From: Candidatus Equihabitans merdae
GTDB lineage: Bacteria > Bacillota > Clostridia > Lachnospirales > Lachnospiraceae
Assembly: GCA_018065025.1 (NCBI GenBank)
Contig: JAGHUB010000302.1
Coordinates: forward strand, 1 to 6,312
Length of the DNA: 6,312 nt
Reading direction: 5' to 3'
Below, one piece after another: positions 4,625-6,312 of this stretch. How positions within the stretch are numbered: the first letter of the stretch is position 1; every line of letters begins with the position of its first letter. A model generated the notes under the pieces. That model was given only the letters and a program-made list of their open reading frames with translations, was not told the origin of the DNA and did not search any database. The position numbers were made by a program, and so were the translations under genes.

Positions 4625-6312
4625 GACAATTCTATTAAAAAGATGGCCATGCTTCCCATGCGCGGCAATTGCATGGTGCCGGGAAGAATCACCAATTTTG
4701 ATGTTATACGTGAAGGTTCCGTCCAGGCTTTGGAGAAAGCCATGTGCGACGATGAGATGATCTTCATCGCCTCTCAGAAGGATCCGGTCCTGGAAGAGCC
4801 TACATTTGAAGATATGTACCGTATCGGTACCACTGTGAAGATCAAGCAGATCGTGAAGATGCCCAAGGGCCTGGTTCGGGTCATGGGCGAAGGTATGGAA
4901 CGTGCCCGCCTGATCTCCATGGGTAGAGATGAAGAAGGCTATCATTGTGAGATCATCATGGACCCCATCGACAACCGGGTCAGTGATCTGGAACAGGAAG
5001 CCTACCTTCAGGTCCATCGTGAAGTCATGCTGAGCTATCTTGAAAGCGCAGAAGGTTTCACTAAGGAAAATGCTGCCAACCTGATGGATCTTGAGTCCCT
5101 TGAGGACCTGACCAATCAGCTGACGGCTACTCTGAACCTGCCTTTCGAAAAACGTCAGAAGATTCTGGAAGCCGAAACTTTGATGGAAGAGGCCGAAGTT
5201 CTCTGCCGCATCATGCAGGATGAGACCGATATCGCCGCTATCCGCAATCGTATCGGTGAGAAGCTTCATGAACGTCTGGATGAAAACCAGAAGGAATATG
5301 TTCTTCGTGAACAGCTTCGCCTGATCCGTGAAGAATTGGGTGACGATCACACAGACAGCGATGCCGATCGTTTCATGGAAGCTGCCGAAGCTCTGGAAGC
5401 TTCTGATGAGATCAAGGATAAGATTAAAGAACAGATTCGCCGCTTCCGCGAGATTCCCACACAGTCTCCGGACAGCACCGTTCTTTATGGCTATATCGAT
5501 ACCTTGCTTAAGATGCCCTGGGACAAGAGAAGCGAAGACAGCACTGATCTTGCCCGTGCCAGACAGATCCTGGACCGCGATCATTACGGTCTTGAGAAAG
5601 TCAAAGAGCGCATCATCGAGTTCCTGGCTGTTCGCATGCTGACCAATCAGGGCACATCTCCCATCCTTTGTCTGGTGGGCCCGCCCGGTACCGGTAAGAC
5701 ATCTATCTGCCGTTCAGTAGCTGAAGCTCTGGACCGTAAGTATGTCCGCATGTCCTTAGGCGGCGTTCACGATGAAGCCGAGATCCGCGGTCATCGTCGT
5801 ACCTATGTAGGTGCTATGCCCGGTCGTATCGCTTCTGCCCTTAAGAAGGCAGGCGTCAAGAATCCTCTTATCGTACTGGATGAGATCGACAAATTAAGCG
5901 CCAACCATCGGGGCGAAACAGCTTCCGCTATGCTGGAAGTTCTGGATGCCGAGCAGAACGAACATTTCGAAGATCATTACATTGAGCTGCCCATTGACCT
6001 GTCCGAGGTAATGTTCATCACAACAGCCAACGACGCTCAGGCCATTCCCCAGCCGCTCTATGACCGTATGGAAGTCATCGAAATCAACTCCTATACGGAA
6101 AATGAAAAGATGCATATCGCCAAAGATCATCTGCTGCCCAAGCAGATCAAGGCAAATGGCTTAATGAAAAAGCAGCTGTCAGTCAGCGACAAAGCCATCG
6201 CCGATATCATCGCCCGTTACACAAGAGAAGCCGGCGTTCGTTCCCTGGAACGCGCCATGGGCGACATTTGCCGCAAGGCAGTCTGCCGCGTTCTTCAGGA
6301 TGGTCAGAAGAA
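4622..6312 (+). CDS. lon: ATP-dependent protease Lon (LonA type), 3' truncated by the window edge
   Basis: The first 563 codons of a protein expected to be about 770-800 residues are present. The substrate-binding LON N-terminal domain (about 1-195) starts with MLPMRG and FDVIREGS. A helical coiled segment follows, with ENQKEYVLREQLRLIREELG near 220-240. In the AAA+ module, Walker A GPPGTGKT is at 353-360. KYVRMSLGGVHDEAEIRGHR follows, then Walker B LIVLDEID with Asp420 and Glu421. FITTAND contains the sensor-1 residue, LYDRMEVIEI follows, and YTREAGVRSLER (R540) is the sensor-2 region. These positions run within about three residues of E. coli Lon. The C-terminal protease domain with the Ser-Lys dyad lies beyond the window, so its integrity cannot be judged. 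Lon degrades misfolded and regulatory proteins in the cytoplasm, independently of ClpP. The N-domain, linker and AAA+ order marks LonA rather than membrane-bound LonB. The start is TTG, and the gene sits 14 bases after clpX, implying cotranscription. Confidence 0.97.
   Translation, partial: MDNSIKKMAMLPMRGNCMVPGRITNFDVIREGSVQALEKAMCDDEMIFIASQKDPVLEEPTFEDMYRIGTTVKIKQIVKMPKGLVRVMGEGMERARLISMGRDEEGYHCEIIMDPIDNRVSDLEQEAYLQVHREVMLSYLESAEGFTKENAANLMDLESLEDLTNQLTATLNLPFEKRQKILEAETLMEEAEVLCRIMQDETDIAAIRNRIGEKLHERLDENQKEYVLREQLRLIREELGDDHTDSDADRFMEAAEALEASDEIKDKIKEQIRRFREIPTQSPDSTVLYGYIDTLLKMPWDKRSEDSTDLARARQILDRDHYGLEKVKERIIEFLAVRMLTNQGTSPILCLVGPPGTGKTSICRSVAEALDRKYVRMSLGGVHDEAEIRGHRRTYVGAMPGRIASALKKAGVKNPLIVLDEIDKLSANHRGETASAMLEVLDAEQNEHFEDHYIELPIDLSEVMFITTANDAQAIPQPLYDRMEVIEINSYTENEKMHIAKDHLLPKQIKANGLMKKQLSVSDKAIADIIARYTREAGVRSLERAMGDICRKAVCRVLQDGQK

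Noticed and set aside
4616..5584. Long open frame (322 codons) on the minus strand inside lon
   Set aside because: It lies wholly antisense to well-conserved Lon coding sequence, has no recognisable domain, and is explained by the codon bias of the sense gene.

Overview
This window is ordinary, well-conserved bacterial core genome. It carries a block of protein-quality-control genes, all on the + strand. The gene families and strong purine-rich ribosome binding sites point to a Gram-positive member of the Bacillota. A YlmH-type S4 protein and the order tig-clpP-clpX-lon suggest Clostridia, possibly near Lachnospiraceae. That assignment is inference from gene content and protein character, not from a database search.

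Layout: (1) 1-524, the 3' part of ylmH, an S4-domain ribosome-associated RNA-binding protein cut by the window's left edge. (2) 525-631, a gap with a weak hairpin and a likely sigma-A-type promoter. (3) 632-1186, a DJ-1/ThiJ/PfpI-superfamily protein with its nucleophilic cysteine. (4) 1187-1284, the tig leader; an extended -10 promoter begins inside the end of the DJ-1 gene. (5) 1285-2598, tig (trigger factor). (6) 2628-3215, clpP. (7) 3216-3365, a 150-base gap with a strong hairpin followed by T-rich sequence, a small dyad and competing pairings. (8) 3366-4607, clpX. (9) 4622 to the window end, the first 563 codons of lon, starting at a TTG codon and cut before the protease domain.

The genes form a coherent proteostasis set. 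Trigger factor folds nascent chains at the ribosome exit tunnel. ClpX unfolds substrates and feeds them to the ClpP peptidase. Lon is an independent AAA+ protease. YlmH relatives act at the ribosome, including in rescue of stalled translation. The DJ-1 family is linked to carbonyl stress and protein protection. All protein families have intact visible active-site motifs. No mobile element, CRISPR array, tRNA, rRNA or defence system was seen.

I found no convincing new biological system. The stretch most worth a second look is the clpP-clpX intergenic region. It looks like a terminator or attenuator that could set clpX-lon expression apart from tig-clpP.
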